From NCBI GenBank assembly GCA_017881055.1, contig JADGRF010000181.1, positions 1 through 39,292 of the forward strand: a stretch of 39,292 nt of DNA, in the 5' to 3' direction. The notes under the pieces were generated by a model, which had not been told where the DNA came from, ran no database searches, and was given only the letters and a program-made list of their open reading frames with translations. This stretch comes from Sandaracinaceae bacterium. Its GTDB lineage: Bacteria; Myxococcota_A; Polyangia; Polyangiales; JAFGIB01. The position numbers were made by a program, and so were the translations under genes. Shown here piece by piece: positions 24,601 through 33,337 of the stretch (within the stretch, counting starts at the first letter, position 1; the number at the start of each line of letters is the position of its first letter).

Positions 24601-25975
24601 GCCGCTGCACTATCGGTTTTGCACCGACGAGCGCGCGGATACCACGCTCGGCTGGTGTAACCGCTTCGACGAGGGCGACAACTACCGCGACATCGTGCGC
24701 AACATCGCCGAGTCGTACGACCGCATGTACATCTTCTCGGCGTTCCGGCGCTATCGCCGTGACTTCGGTACCAGCAGCTACGCGGATCAGTTGCTCGGTC
24801 GCCGCCTGAACATTCTGCAGAACGTGTACGAGAACCTGGTGTTCGAGTACCTAAACGACCCCGGCTTTCGCAAGCAGCCGGGCGCGTTCGGCTTCTACGA
24901 TCAGTTCCTGGCGACTACGGACATTCTCAACTTCTACGCGCGCATCCTCGCGCAGCCGAACATCGGCGGCTACACGTACAACCCGCAGGCCGGCACGTAC
25001 GAGCGAACCTCCGCGAGCGCTACGACAGCTGGCAACCAGCTGAGCGTGCCGCTTGGCCTCGGGCGCTACTTCTATTCGGACTACCAGTCGGGTTTGTCCG
25101 GTGTGGAGCGGCTCGAGCGTATCGGCAGCATCTTCGACAAGGCGCAGGTGATCGGCCTGCTCACCGAGCGCGGCGCCTCGCCCGACTACACGCGCGACGT
25201 GGCGTTCTACGCGAACTTCTACGATCTCTTCCCGAACGAGATGCAGCAGATCTTCACCGGCATGATCCGGCGCGCCCCTGAGGCGTACATGCCACGCGTG
25301 CGCTGCGCAGACCGCAAGAGCGCGCCCGTCTGCAAGACGCCGGAGCTGCAGTACATGGACTTCTATCGCGGCGACTGCAGCGACCCGAGCACGTGCTTGC
25401 CGAACCCGGCCGAGGTCACGTACGCGGGCAAGCCCGTGCTCGACGGCGGCGACAGCATCACGCTGCAGATCTACGCGGCGCTCTACGGCCTGTCGGACTT
25501 CCCGGTCTACTTCGACACCACGTTTCAGAACCAGCTGTTCGTGTGCATCGAAGGTCAGGCGGCGTGCTACGAGCCGTCGGCCACGGCCGTCGAAGGCAAG
25601 GACTTCGTGCGTTACACCAGCCCGCGCTATCGCCACACCTTCATCGCGTGGCAGGTCGAGCCCGCGACCGGTGTGGCCGAGCAGACGTCGATCGGCTTCG
25701 CCATGGTGAAAGAGGCGCGCGATCTCGACGTGGTGCTGTCGGCGCTCACGAAGATGCGTGATGGGGCTACGCCGTACTCGAAGAAGAACTTGAGCGCGGC
25801 CGAGCTCGCGGCCGTGGCGGCGATTCCGTACGTGCTGCCGACCACGACGACCGCGATCGACGACGAGATCACGCGCGTCGACAACCGCGTGCAGGACCTC
25901 GAGTCGTTCTTCAATCAGCTGATCCAGCTCGAGGGTCAATATGGAATCAAGGGCATCTCCTACTTCGGGAAATGA
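21698..25975 (+). CDS. Giant metzincin-type zinc metalloprotease lipoprotein (first paralogue)
   Basis: 1425 residues. The signal ends LAVGC with Cys22. The conserved N-terminal part (INRVGVNVVEKSVFDGSWY, RIRFVIDEHTLYAYRDYQLVAGG, WYERKYVRVDWSKNLL) is shared with the next gene. The zinc site H772-E-M-G-H776-C-L-G-L-R-H782 fits HExxHxxGxxH, and SSVMEY with M853 is a plausible Met-turn, as in metzincins of the EcxA/DUF4953 kind. Downstream are Cys-containing loops (CEKDADCPYASDG) and a helical end (ESFFNQLIQLEGQYG). Likely an envelope-anchored protease; substrate unknown. A GGAG at about 21679 is rather far from the ATG. It overlaps the next gene by ATGA. Confidence 0.85.
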   Translation: MLRCAFLWLSVAALLGVLAVGCGTEQKAINRVGVNVVEKSVFDGSWYMARTVVGVQYEASGLGTFPGDAASDSATTFTAMPRIRFVIDEHTLYAYRDYQLVAGGDGDKTKADALGQPVAAYKIEKHFDIRREYNPSTGEERNVVVENDTDRPWYERKYVRVDWSKNLLPGYFGQTQNLNELLGQYTREPADIYVQDASKFPASYNPRFDRMTCQAGVSDSCKPYDRDFAADYAPDTLYHMSFVSQEILSPGKVVDPETGAMVNWCTAKLFSDAPPCSSIASYVRTSFLKVSDKRQYQPLNYVDSRFDRFGFFRLSEPTVDRSNGAPSDPAFGMTDFLNYNVNRHNIWMQWHDKRGAPIPYEDRKVRKIVWYTTPELPAHLVEPAFDTVSQWNEVLMETVRRLRGEKLPHYADVACQSDDPDGYCFCTTDDKTGAVTNPTCPGHYDFERDPKSYDAGTTHPYDCYVQVPKAAQELDWNDAALTDAAFNPWFSAKLVGSECVNELRVNTCNLASIAANGGTSAGLDCQERGDLRFKFLSYVAQPGTGFLGIATPRGDPVTGEIIAGDANVGGPALDSFRTTALDTYDVVSGRVSELDVQVGEDVRGYFENLGHVDLPARPRVGMSNAVVAPATQREIDQRMQSVGARLQKLSGPNGRQATFSERRSLLVGTDLERRLVAGLDAAQTADGAPLSVDPSQLSDAELAQLSPLRSSMHDRMAAQNERESRFSRANVTLPNEYTDDSVQRFTTLHKDYSRARLQFSVNRLLFRQTVLHEMGHCLGLRHDFGASADSEHYQASYYTISARYPLPTPDTFDRDGKPGLSADESLAFEKAYSAVRSQRELAGIDGAMSSSVMEYTSNWYERLQPLGQYDHAAIAFGYGELVEAYAGAPKHDSARTMLHYYQGGEVCEKDADCPYASDGARATELLDENFGEQLTQHCVANPKTTGASRCSGIDDDLAQAAEKGGKLSPLHYRFCTDERADTTLGWCNRFDEGDNYRDIVRNIAESYDRMYIFSAFRRYRRDFGTSSYADQLLGRRLNILQNVYENLVFEYLNDPGFRKQPGAFGFYDQFLATTDILNFYARILAQPNIGGYTYNPQAGTYERTSASATTAGNQLSVPLGLGRYFYSDYQSGLSGVERLERIGSIFDKAQVIGLLTERGASPDYTRDVAFYANFYDLFPNEMQQIFTGMIRRAPEAYMPRVRCADRKSAPVCKTPELQYMDFYRGDCSDPSTCLPNPAEVTYAGKPVLDGGDSITLQIYAALYGLSDFPVYFDTTFQNQLFVCIEGQAACYEPSATAVEGKDFVRYTSPRYRHTFIAWQVEPATGVAEQTSIGFAMVKEARDLDVVLSALTKMRDGATPYSKKNLSAAELAAVAAIPYVLPTTTTAIDDEITRVDNRVQDLESFFNQLIQLEGQYGIKGISYFGK

Positions 25976-28900
25976 TGGCGATGAGCAGGCTCCCTCGATC
26001 TCACGTCTGGCTTCGCGCTCCCGTCTGGCTTCGCGCTCACCTCTGGCTCTTGTGCGTAAGCGCCCTGCTGCTCGCGGCCTGTTCCACGCAGCCGAAGCCC
26101 GTGAACCGCGTGCAGCCTAACCTGGTCGACAAGAAGATCTTCGAAGGCGAGTGGTGGTACTCGAGCACGGCGATCGACACCAAGTACGACGAAGCCTTCG
26201 TGTTCAACAGCGCGGGCGCCATGGCGCCGTACGACGGCTCGATGTCCACCGACTACGGACTCGACTACAACCGAGGCGGCACCGGTGTGATCGGCGAGCC
26301 CTCGTACTCGTTTCCAATCGCGCGCATTCGCTGGGTGATCGACGAGAGCTACCTGTTTGCGTTTCGCAGCTACGAGCTGGTGGCGGGCGGCAACCAGGGC
26401 ACGAGCGCGCCCGACTACTTGGGGCAGCCGCTCGCCGTGTTCAAGATCGAAGATCACGTGAACGTGCGCCGCGAGTACGACGACACGACCGGCGAGGTCA
26501 CCAACGTCACTGGCGAGAACACGACCGACGTGCCGTGGTACGAGCGCAAGCTCATGCGCGTGGACTGGTCGCAGAACTTGCTCAGCCAGTTCGCTGCGAA
26601 CGACGTGCAAGCGAACGAGCTGTTCACCAACTTCAAGCACGAGCCGGTACCGTTCTTCGTGGAAGCCGGTGCGCATCCGGAGCTACCGAAGTCGTATCAG
26701 CCGCAGTTCGTGGCGGTGAAAGACGACCCGGGCTACGCCCGCCGCGCCGAGTGGCCGAAGGATCAGGCCGACACGATCCACTACATGTCGTTCGTCACGC
26801 AGGAGATCTGGTCGCCAGGTTCCAGCTGTCTCACCAAGGGCGGCGTGTGCTCGTCGGTGAGCGCAACCATGCGCAACTCGTTTCTGCGCGTGCCGCCGAA
26901 CCACGAGTACGCGGCGCAGACCGAGACGTCGCGCGAGTTCGATCGCTTCGGCCTGTTCCGCTCGAACCAGCCGACGTACTCGCGCGGTGGGCAGGACAGC
27001 TCGGTCGAGCGCAAGCCCTGCACCGAGGACCGCGACTGCGCTGAGGGCGGTGCGTGCGACAACGCCACGCGCCGCGACGCGGAGTGCACTGCGGCCGGTC
27101 AGAAAGCTGCCTGTCGCGACGCGCAGAACATCTGCGTGGGTGGCCTCACGGCCGACCGTGGTCAAACGGACTTTCTGAGCTTCTTCAGCTCGCGTCTCAA
27201 TCTCTACTCCGATTCGCTCACCGAGCAGAAGTGCGTCGAAGACTGGGAGTGCGACGCGCGCTACGGTGACTGCACGGGCAGGACGGGCGCGACGCTCGAC
27301 ACGTGTCTCGCGCAGCAAGGATCCGTCTGCGATCCCGCAGCGCACCGCTGCACGATCCCGCAGCGCACGCGGCCGACCCGTGCCGTGGTCTACCATCTGA
27401 CCGCGCATTTTCCTCCGTATCTGGTGCGGCGCGCGTTCGATGCGGTGGCGCAGTGGAACGAGACGCTGATGCGCGGTCAGCGCGCTTCACGAGGGCTTTT
27501 GCCGATCGATCAGGCGCTGTGCGGCGGCCAGAAGGTATGCACCACCGACCTCGCCAAGACCGGCCGCATGGCTTGCCAAAACGACGACGTCACGGCGTTC
27601 TGCTACTGCGGCTCGCCCGAGGACAAGAACGGAACCTGTCGCCGCGACTACGATCCGTTCGAGAAGCCGAGCGCTGCGAAGGCGCGCGGCGTACCGAGCC
27701 CGTACGACTGCTACGTGGCCGGTCCAGCTGACGTCGCGCGTCCCACGAGCTACGACGACTACAAGAAGACCGGCTACGACTACACGTTCGGCGGCGACGA
27801 ATGCCTGCTCACGCTGGTCGTGAACAGCTGCGACAAAGACCCGAGCGCGCCCTGTGAGGAGCTCGGTGATCTGCGCTACTCGTTCCTGAGTCACATCCAG
27901 CACGGCGGGGCTGGTTTCGCAGGCGTAGCGACACCGCTGTCGGACCCCACGAGCGGCGAGCTGATCGTGTCGAACGCGACGGTCGCGGCCGAGAGCTTGG
28001 AGAACGTCGGAACGCTCGCGTCGCAGCTGTATCCGGTGCTGCGTGGCGAAGTGCCCGAAGACCAGTACTTCAGCGGCGAGAACGTGCGCGGCTACTTTGC
28101 GCGCGCCGGTCGAGTGGAGTATCCGGTCGCGACCGTGGACATGACCACGTCCGGCAACGAGGTAACCGACACCTCGCGGCCTGCCAACCAAGTCGACGCA
28201 CTGAAAGAACTGGCGGCGCGCGCGGACCGCGTGCTGCCTACGCTCGACAGATTGAAGGGCCAAGCCGGTCGCGCGCAGCTCTTGTCGGGCCGCAAGCAGA
28301 GCCTGATCGGGACCAGCGTCGACGACCATCTCAAAGCTGCGCTCGACGCGGATGGCGAGGTGATGACACAGAACAGCGCGCTCTCCGCGATCGACCAGCC
28401 CGGCAAGGATCTCGATCTCGAGCGTCAGCGCCGCATGAGCATGGCCTCGCGCAACATGGACGTGCTCGGCGACGCGCTCTACGACTCGCAGTACCACCGC
28501 TACTTCGCCGAAGCGTTGCGCGGCCGCTCCACCGACGAAGCGTCGCTGCGCATGCAGCAGGGCTACTTCGAGTCGATCGCTCTCCACGAGCTCGGTCACG
28601 CGCTCGGTCTTCGTCACAACTTCGCGGGCAGCCTGGACCGCAACAACTACCCCGACGGCTACTTCAATCTCGAAAAGCGTACGCCGCTGCCGAGCTACCT
28701 CGACTACGACGACAAGTCGCTCGGTGGCAACGGCGATGGAGACATCACCGGCAACGAAGCCCAGCGCTTTGGTCGCGATCTAGCGGCCGCGCGCGAAGAG
28801 CGCTTGCTGGCAGGCTCCGGCACGGTCATGACCGCGTCCGTGATGGACTACGCGTCCGACTTCTCCGACTTCGCAGGGCTCGGTCGCTACGATCACGCAG

Positions 28901-30555
28901 CCTCGCTCTTCAGCTACTTCTCGAAGATCGAGGCCTACGAGACTGCGACCCCCACCGCCGATCCGAGCGTCAGCAGCAACGCCACGTTGGCCAGCTCGCT
29001 CCAAGGCCTCGAGCGTCCCGACCTGCACCGCCGCACCCTGTTTTCCTACTATCGCGGTGGTGACCACTGCCAGACCGACGCCGACTGCCCGTATCGCGCG
29101 GGCCGCGACATCACGGCGTACCAGCCGATCACGCAGCGCTGCGTGGGCAATCCGCGGCTGACGGGCATCGCGGTCGACTGCAGTCAGCCCGGCGCATGCG
29201 TGTGTTCCAGCTTGTACGACGACTTCGCTGCGTACACGGCCGGCCGCGCCTACAAGAGCGTCTCGACCGCCACGCGCTACGGCGAAGTCGACTACCTGTA
29301 CTGCCACGACAACCGCGTCACCGATCTCTCCTGGTGCACGCCGTTCGACGAAGGCGAGTCGTTCCAAGAAGTGATCGAGCACTACCGGCGCTCGTTCCGC
29401 GAGCGCTACCCGCGTGCGTACTTCCGCAACTACCGCGCGACCGGTCCCGAGCGCGGCGCCGCGTATTCGAACGTGGTCGATGCGGTGAAGATCTACCAGC
29501 ACCTGTTCTTTCGTCTCAGCTACGAAGGCGCGGCCTACCGCAACGATCAGACGCCGCTCGGCTTTTACGATCAGCTGCTGGCGTCGGCGTCGGCGCTCGA
29601 TTGGCTCGCCGAGATCATCGGTGCACCCGACGTCGGCAGCTACACGCTCGACGCGAAGAACAAGCTGTACCGTCCGGTCAGCAGCACACTCGACGCGCCC
29701 GGCAGTCAGCTGAGCCTGAGTCTCGGCCAGGGCTACTACCTCTGGAGCGAGTACCAGACCGGCCTCAACGGCTTCACGCGCTTGGAGCGCGCCGGCCTGT
29801 TCCTCGACAAGCTGCTCGCGATCCAATCGATCGCAAAGCGCGACTGGGGCCTCACCTACCAAGTCGACGAGTTTTACTACGTGAACTTCCTCGATTTCTT
29901 TCAAGCCGAGGTGATCGATCTGTTCGGTGGCCTGATCCGGCGCGACCCGCGCGCCTACGCGCCGCGCGCCACGATAAAAGACGGCAACCCGGTGCTCTCG
30001 TACCTCAGCACGTACCGCGGGCTGTCGGGAACGCGCGCGAACGACGAGGTCACGTACCCCGATCCTGCGGTCGACGGCACCGACACCGAAGTGCTGCGTG
30101 ACGTCGCCACGATCGAAGCGCTCAGCAACTTCCCGGTCTACTACGACACGTCGTTCGAGCAGCGCTTGCTGGTCTGGAAGCTGGGCAGCGGTGACGGCTA
30201 CACGATTCCAGCCACACGTCCCGACGGCACACCCACGTGCAAGTACGGCGACAAAGGCTGCAGCGCGCCGGACTACATCGTGTACGACTCCGATCGCCTG
30301 CATACCTCGTACGTGGCCGTCGTGATCGACCCGACCGGTACCGGCACGGGCCCCGAGCAGCAGCTGAGCTTCGAGCTGCTGCGTGGACTGTCGGTGCGTC
30401 AAGCGCGCATGCGCGTGCTCGCAGCGGAGAAGAAGCCGAGCGCCGCCGACACCGCCGAGCTCGCTCAGCTACGCGACGACGTCGACCGCGACGAGTCGTT
30501 TCTCGAATACCTGATCGAGCTCGAACGCTCGCTCGGTATCAGCGGTATGTTCTGA
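25972..30555 (+). CDS. Giant metzincin-type zinc metalloprotease lipoprotein (second paralogue)
   Basis: 1527 residues, starting in the ATGA overlap at 25972. The signal region contains a repeated VWLRAP/VWLRAH unit and ends LLLAAC with Cys37. It parallels the upstream protein throughout (VNRVQPNLVDKKIFEGEWWY, RIRWVIDESYLFAFRSYELVAGG, WYERKLMRVDWSQNLL). The zinc site is H872-E-L-G-H876-A-L-G-L-R-H882 with Met-turn TASVMDY (M958). It carries extra cysteine-rich segments (about 343-395 and 420-463) absent from the first paralogue. Probably co-expressed with it as an envelope protease pair; autoprocessing and substrate are unknown. Confidence 0.86.
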   Translation: MMAMSRLPRSHVWLRAPVWLRAHLWLLCVSALLLAACSTQPKPVNRVQPNLVDKKIFEGEWWYSSTAIDTKYDEAFVFNSAGAMAPYDGSMSTDYGLDYNRGGTGVIGEPSYSFPIARIRWVIDESYLFAFRSYELVAGGNQGTSAPDYLGQPLAVFKIEDHVNVRREYDDTTGEVTNVTGENTTDVPWYERKLMRVDWSQNLLSQFAANDVQANELFTNFKHEPVPFFVEAGAHPELPKSYQPQFVAVKDDPGYARRAEWPKDQADTIHYMSFVTQEIWSPGSSCLTKGGVCSSVSATMRNSFLRVPPNHEYAAQTETSREFDRFGLFRSNQPTYSRGGQDSSVERKPCTEDRDCAEGGACDNATRRDAECTAAGQKAACRDAQNICVGGLTADRGQTDFLSFFSSRLNLYSDSLTEQKCVEDWECDARYGDCTGRTGATLDTCLAQQGSVCDPAAHRCTIPQRTRPTRAVVYHLTAHFPPYLVRRAFDAVAQWNETLMRGQRASRGLLPIDQALCGGQKVCTTDLAKTGRMACQNDDVTAFCYCGSPEDKNGTCRRDYDPFEKPSAAKARGVPSPYDCYVAGPADVARPTSYDDYKKTGYDYTFGGDECLLTLVVNSCDKDPSAPCEELGDLRYSFLSHIQHGGAGFAGVATPLSDPTSGELIVSNATVAAESLENVGTLASQLYPVLRGEVPEDQYFSGENVRGYFARAGRVEYPVATVDMTTSGNEVTDTSRPANQVDALKELAARADRVLPTLDRLKGQAGRAQLLSGRKQSLIGTSVDDHLKAALDADGEVMTQNSALSAIDQPGKDLDLERQRRMSMASRNMDVLGDALYDSQYHRYFAEALRGRSTDEASLRMQQGYFESIALHELGHALGLRHNFAGSLDRNNYPDGYFNLEKRTPLPSYLDYDDKSLGGNGDGDITGNEAQRFGRDLAAAREERLLAGSGTVMTASVMDYASDFSDFAGLGRYDHAASLFSYFSKIEAYETATPTADPSVSSNATLASSLQGLERPDLHRRTLFSYYRGGDHCQTDADCPYRAGRDITAYQPITQRCVGNPRLTGIAVDCSQPGACVCSSLYDDFAAYTAGRAYKSVSTATRYGEVDYLYCHDNRVTDLSWCTPFDEGESFQEVIEHYRRSFRERYPRAYFRNYRATGPERGAAYSNVVDAVKIYQHLFFRLSYEGAAYRNDQTPLGFYDQLLASASALDWLAEIIGAPDVGSYTLDAKNKLYRPVSSTLDAPGSQLSLSLGQGYYLWSEYQTGLNGFTRLERAGLFLDKLLAIQSIAKRDWGLTYQVDEFYYVNFLDFFQAEVIDLFGGLIRRDPRAYAPRATIKDGNPVLSYLSTYRGLSGTRANDEVTYPDPAVDGTDTEVLRDVATIEALSNFPVYYDTSFEQRLLVWKLGSGDGYTIPATRPDGTPTCKYGDKGCSAPDYIVYDSDRLHTSYVAVVIDPTGTGTGPEQQLSFELLRGLSVRQARMRVLAAEKKPSAADTAELAQLRDDVDRDESFLEYLIELERSLGISGMF
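26004..26053 (+). repeat. 18-bp tandem repeat inside a signal-peptide coding region
   Basis: A 17-bp core CGTCTGGCTTCGCGCTC occurs at 26004-26020 and 26022-26038 (period 18), followed by a decayed third unit CCTCTGGCTCTTG at about 26040. It is in frame with the second metzincin gene and encodes VWLRAP-VWLRAH-LWLLCV, lengthening the n-region of the lipoprotein signal. Confidence 0.7.
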
Positions 30556-30672
30556 CGCTCTGCTCGGAGGTTTGCGACTGGGGCACCGGCGAAGGCTGCA
30601 AGACGGTGCAGATAGCACGGGAGCAGGATAAGCTGCGCGCTGCGTCGCACGGCAGATCGGTACGAGGTCAAC

Positions 30673-31203
30673 GTGAAGAGCTCGAAAATCGCAGTCACGG
30701 GTGCGATCGGTGGCGCGGTCTTGATCAGCGTTGGGCTCGTCGCCCGGTTCACGCAGGACTGGCCCGGAGCTGCGCCGTCAGCCTCTGCTGCGCCAGCGGC
30801 CGCGCCGAATCCTGTGCCGCCGGGCGCTGCACTCGGCGTGGCCGGCGTTCCTGCGCCCGCCGACGGGACACCCGATCCCACTGCGCCTTCCGCGGACGAC
30901 TCGGAGCAGTCAGTAACGGTCCACTTGCCGCTCTCTCACACCCAACAGGAGGTCCCGCAGCTGCAAGATCTCGAGCTGCACCTCGACCAAACGATCACAC
31001 GTGCGGGCGTCGGTGAGCTGGACGGAAACGAGGTCGGCGACGACGAGTACGTGGTGCTCGCGCACGGTCCCGACGCCAACAAGCTGTTCACGTCGATCGA
31101 GCGCACGCTGCGTTCGTCGAAGCTCAGCCACGGCGGTTTCGTCATCAAGCGCTACGGCTCCGCGGACGACGAGACGGCGCGCGAAGAGAAGATCGATCTC
31201 TGA
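30673..31203 (+). CDS. Anchored protein with small C-terminal alpha/beta domain
   Basis: 176 residues from a GTG at 30673 with GAGG at 30664-30667. One N-terminal membrane helix (about 7-26, VTGAIGGAVLISVGLVARF) is followed by a Pro/Ala-rich linker (about 31-75). The C-terminal domain (LHLDQTITRAGVGELDGNEVGDDEYVVLAHGPDANKLF, GGFVIKRYGSADD) looks like a small family of uncharacterised proteins in which VGELDGNE and YGPDAD-like motifs recur. Function unknown. It follows the metzincin pair by 117 nt on the same strand. Confidence 0.7.
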   Translation: MKSSKIAVTGAIGGAVLISVGLVARFTQDWPGAAPSASAAPAAAPNPVPPGAALGVAGVPAPADGTPDPTAPSADDSEQSVTVHLPLSHTQQEVPQLQDLELHLDQTITRAGVGELDGNEVGDDEYVVLAHGPDANKLFTSIERTLRSSKLSHGGFVIKRYGSADDETAREEKIDL

Positions 31204-31205
31204 TC

Positions 31206-31289
31206 ATGGATGCGTCGGACGTGCTCGGCGCGAGCCTGTGCTTGCTCGGCATGGCGGTCATCGTGCTGGGTCCGCGGGCGCTGACGTGA
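31206..31289 (+). CDS. Possible 27-residue single-helix membrane peptide
   Basis: Starting 2 nt after the previous stop, MDASDVLGASLCLLGMAVIV, then LGPRALT and TGA, would be a short peptide dominated by one hydrophobic helix. Its stop ends 1 nt short of the converging aldolase gene. The tight fit between two genes and its hydrophobic composition favour it; the weak ribosome site (GAGAAG about 13 nt upstream) and very short length count against it. Confidence 0.28.
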   Translation: MDASDVLGASLCLLGMAVIVLGPRALT

Positions 31290-31290
31290 A

Positions 31291-33321
31291 TCAGCGCGGG
31301 CTTGCGGCGATGTTGCCGCCATCAACCGTGATCACCGAGCCGGTCGTGCTCTGCGCCAGCGCCAGCGCCAGAAACGCTTGAGCGACGTCGTCACCGGTCA
31401 CCTCGCGCGCCAGCAGGTTCGACCGGTAGTACGCATCCGGGTCCAGGCCCCGTGCCCGGGCGCGCTCTGCGACGTCGATGGGGTTCAGCAAACCGGTGCG
31501 GATGCGATCCGCGTTGACCGCGTTGGCGCGGACCCCCTGCTTTCCGTACTCGAGCGCGTATTGCTTCACGAGCGCAAGCAGCGCGGCTTTGGGAATCGCG
31601 TACGGCCCGAACTCCGCCCCCGGATTCCACGCAGCCTTGGACGCGTTGAATAGCAAGAAACCGCCCATGCTTTGTCGCAGGAATACGCCCGTGGCAGCTG
31701 ACGCGACCCATTGATGCGCGTAGAAATTGATGCGGAAGCTCTTGTCGAGCTCACTGGTGCTGCAGTCCGCGATCATGCCTTGCGATGCGATGCCGGCGTT
31801 CGAGACGACGCCGTCCAGCCCGCCGAACAGGTGCACGGCGCGGTCGATGCTCATGCGCACCGCGGCTTCTTGGGTCAAGTCGAGCGCTTCGTGTGCGGCG
31901 CGCAGCTCCTTGGCCACGGCGGCTAGGGCTGTCGCATCGCGGTCCACCAAGTACAGCGTCGCGCCGGCGGCCGCGAACGCGCGCGCCGTCGCGGCCCCGA
32001 TCCCGTGCGCCGCGCCGGTGATGTAAACGACCCGACCGTCGAGAGGTTTCGTAGCAGCCTTACCCAGCTTCGCCTGTTCGAGTGACCAGTACTCCATGTC
32101 GAAGATGTCTTCTTCCGGGAGCGCTTCATAGTGACCCACGGCTTCCGCGTTGCGAATTATTTCGATCGTGTGCTCGTAGATGTCAGCTGCCACGAGCGCA
32201 GCTTTGTCGTTCGCACCGACCGCGATCACGCCCAGGCCCGGCACGAGCACGATCCGCGGATCCGGATCGAGCGGCGTGATCGGCACGCGCTTGCGTTCGG
32301 TCTGCCGCTCTACGTACGCCCGATAGTGCGCACGGTACAGCTCGAGCCGTTCCTCGATGAAAGCGCCCTGTTGCGCTATGGGTCGACCGAGATCGAGCCG
32401 AAGCACGAGTGGATAGCGCTTGGTGCGAATCACGTGGTCCGGCGTGGCACAGCCGATCTGGGAGAGTGCGTCCAGGTTCGCGTCGGAGACGAAGTGGTGG
32501 ATCTCTTTGCTCTGGCGCAGATGCAGCTGATAGCGGCGTACGCCCTCGCCCAGCAAGCCGCGCAGGATCGGCGCCAGCTCCGTATAGGAAACGGGCGACG
32601 CCGGTGGAGTTGACGCGCGCGTCGACCAGTAGCGCCTCTTGTGCGCGAACGTCTCGGCCTCGTGCACGGCGGCGATGTGCCGCTCGTACGAGTGCCGCGC
32701 CGAAGCGCCGAACGTGAACAGGCCGTGCTTGAGTAGCAACAGCCCCTCGACACGCGTGTTCTTCTCGTAGACCTCGGCCGCAAGCTTGGCCAGCGCGAAG
32801 CCCGGCATGACGTAGGGCACGATCCCGAAGCGATCGCCGAAGCGCTCGCGGCAGATGCGCTCGCCGTCGGGCTGATCGACGAGCGACAGAATCGCATCCG
32901 CATGCGAATGGTCGATGAACTTGTGCGGCAAGAAGGCGTGCAACAGTGTCTCGACCGAAGGATTCGGGCCGCTGGCGTCGAGCATGCGCGTGCGTTGCGC
33001 GTTCACCATATCTTCGTCGCTCAGTGTCGTACGCTTGCGTAACGCGAGCAGCGCAGCAAGGCGCACCGCCGGCAGGCCCGCAGGCTCGACATCGGAGAGG
33101 TCGGCGCCGCTACCCTTCACATACAGCACGTCCACGAGGTCGCCGACGTCATCCGTCACGCGCGTCTTGCACGAAGTGTTGCCGCCGCCGTGCAACACGA
33201 GCGCGGGTTCGCGGCCGATCAGTCGCGAGGTGTACACGCGCAGCGCCACGTCGGCGTTGTGCCGGGGTGCGTAGCGCTCGATGAACGCTTGGGCTTCGGC
33301 GTCGGTGTAGCGGCTCTCCAT
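31291..33321 (-). CDS. Bifunctional class II aldolase / short-chain dehydrogenase
   Basis: 676 residues from the ATG at 33321. The N-terminal part (about 1-345) is a class II (RhaD/FucA-type) aldolase with HGGGNTS at 44-50 and zinc ligands H138, H140 and about H199. The C-terminal part (about 425-676) is a short-chain dehydrogenase with the NAD(P) loop TGAAHGIG (435-442), NAG (508-510) and catalytic Y574-x-x-x-K578. Fusions of this kind are annotated as rhamnulose-1-phosphate aldolase/alcohol dehydrogenase: the aldolase splits a ketose phosphate to DHAP and lactaldehyde, and the dehydrogenase handles the aldehyde. No other rhamnose genes are nearby, so the sugar is uncertain. Last gene of the minus-strand operon, 16 nt after mutY. 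Confidence 0.88.
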   Translation of the reverse strand: MESRYTDAEAQAFIERYAPRHNADVALRVYTSRLIGREPALVLHGGGNTSCKTRVTDDVGDLVDVLYVKGSGADLSDVEPAGLPAVRLAALLALRKRTTLSDEDMVNAQRTRMLDASGPNPSVETLLHAFLPHKFIDHSHADAILSLVDQPDGERICRERFGDRFGIVPYVMPGFALAKLAAEVYEKNTRVEGLLLLKHGLFTFGASARHSYERHIAAVHEAETFAHKRRYWSTRASTPPASPVSYTELAPILRGLLGEGVRRYQLHLRQSKEIHHFVSDANLDALSQIGCATPDHVIRTKRYPLVLRLDLGRPIAQQGAFIEERLELYRAHYRAYVERQTERKRVPITPLDPDPRIVLVPGLGVIAVGANDKAALVAADIYEHTIEIIRNAEAVGHYEALPEEDIFDMEYWSLEQAKLGKAATKPLDGRVVYITGAAHGIGAATARAFAAAGATLYLVDRDATALAAVAKELRAAHEALDLTQEAAVRMSIDRAVHLFGGLDGVVSNAGIASQGMIADCSTSELDKSFRINFYAHQWVASAATGVFLRQSMGGFLLFNASKAAWNPGAEFGPYAIPKAALLALVKQYALEYGKQGVRANAVNADRIRTGLLNPIDVAERARARGLDPDAYYRSNLLAREVTGDDVAQAFLALALAQSTTGSVITVDGGNIAASPR

Positions 33322-33337
33322 CGTGGCGCCATGAATA

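Noticed and set aside
28780..30402. Minus-strand open frame of about 540 codons opposite the second metzincin gene
   Set aside because: Same antisense composition bias and no recognisable motif; the plus-strand gene is certain.
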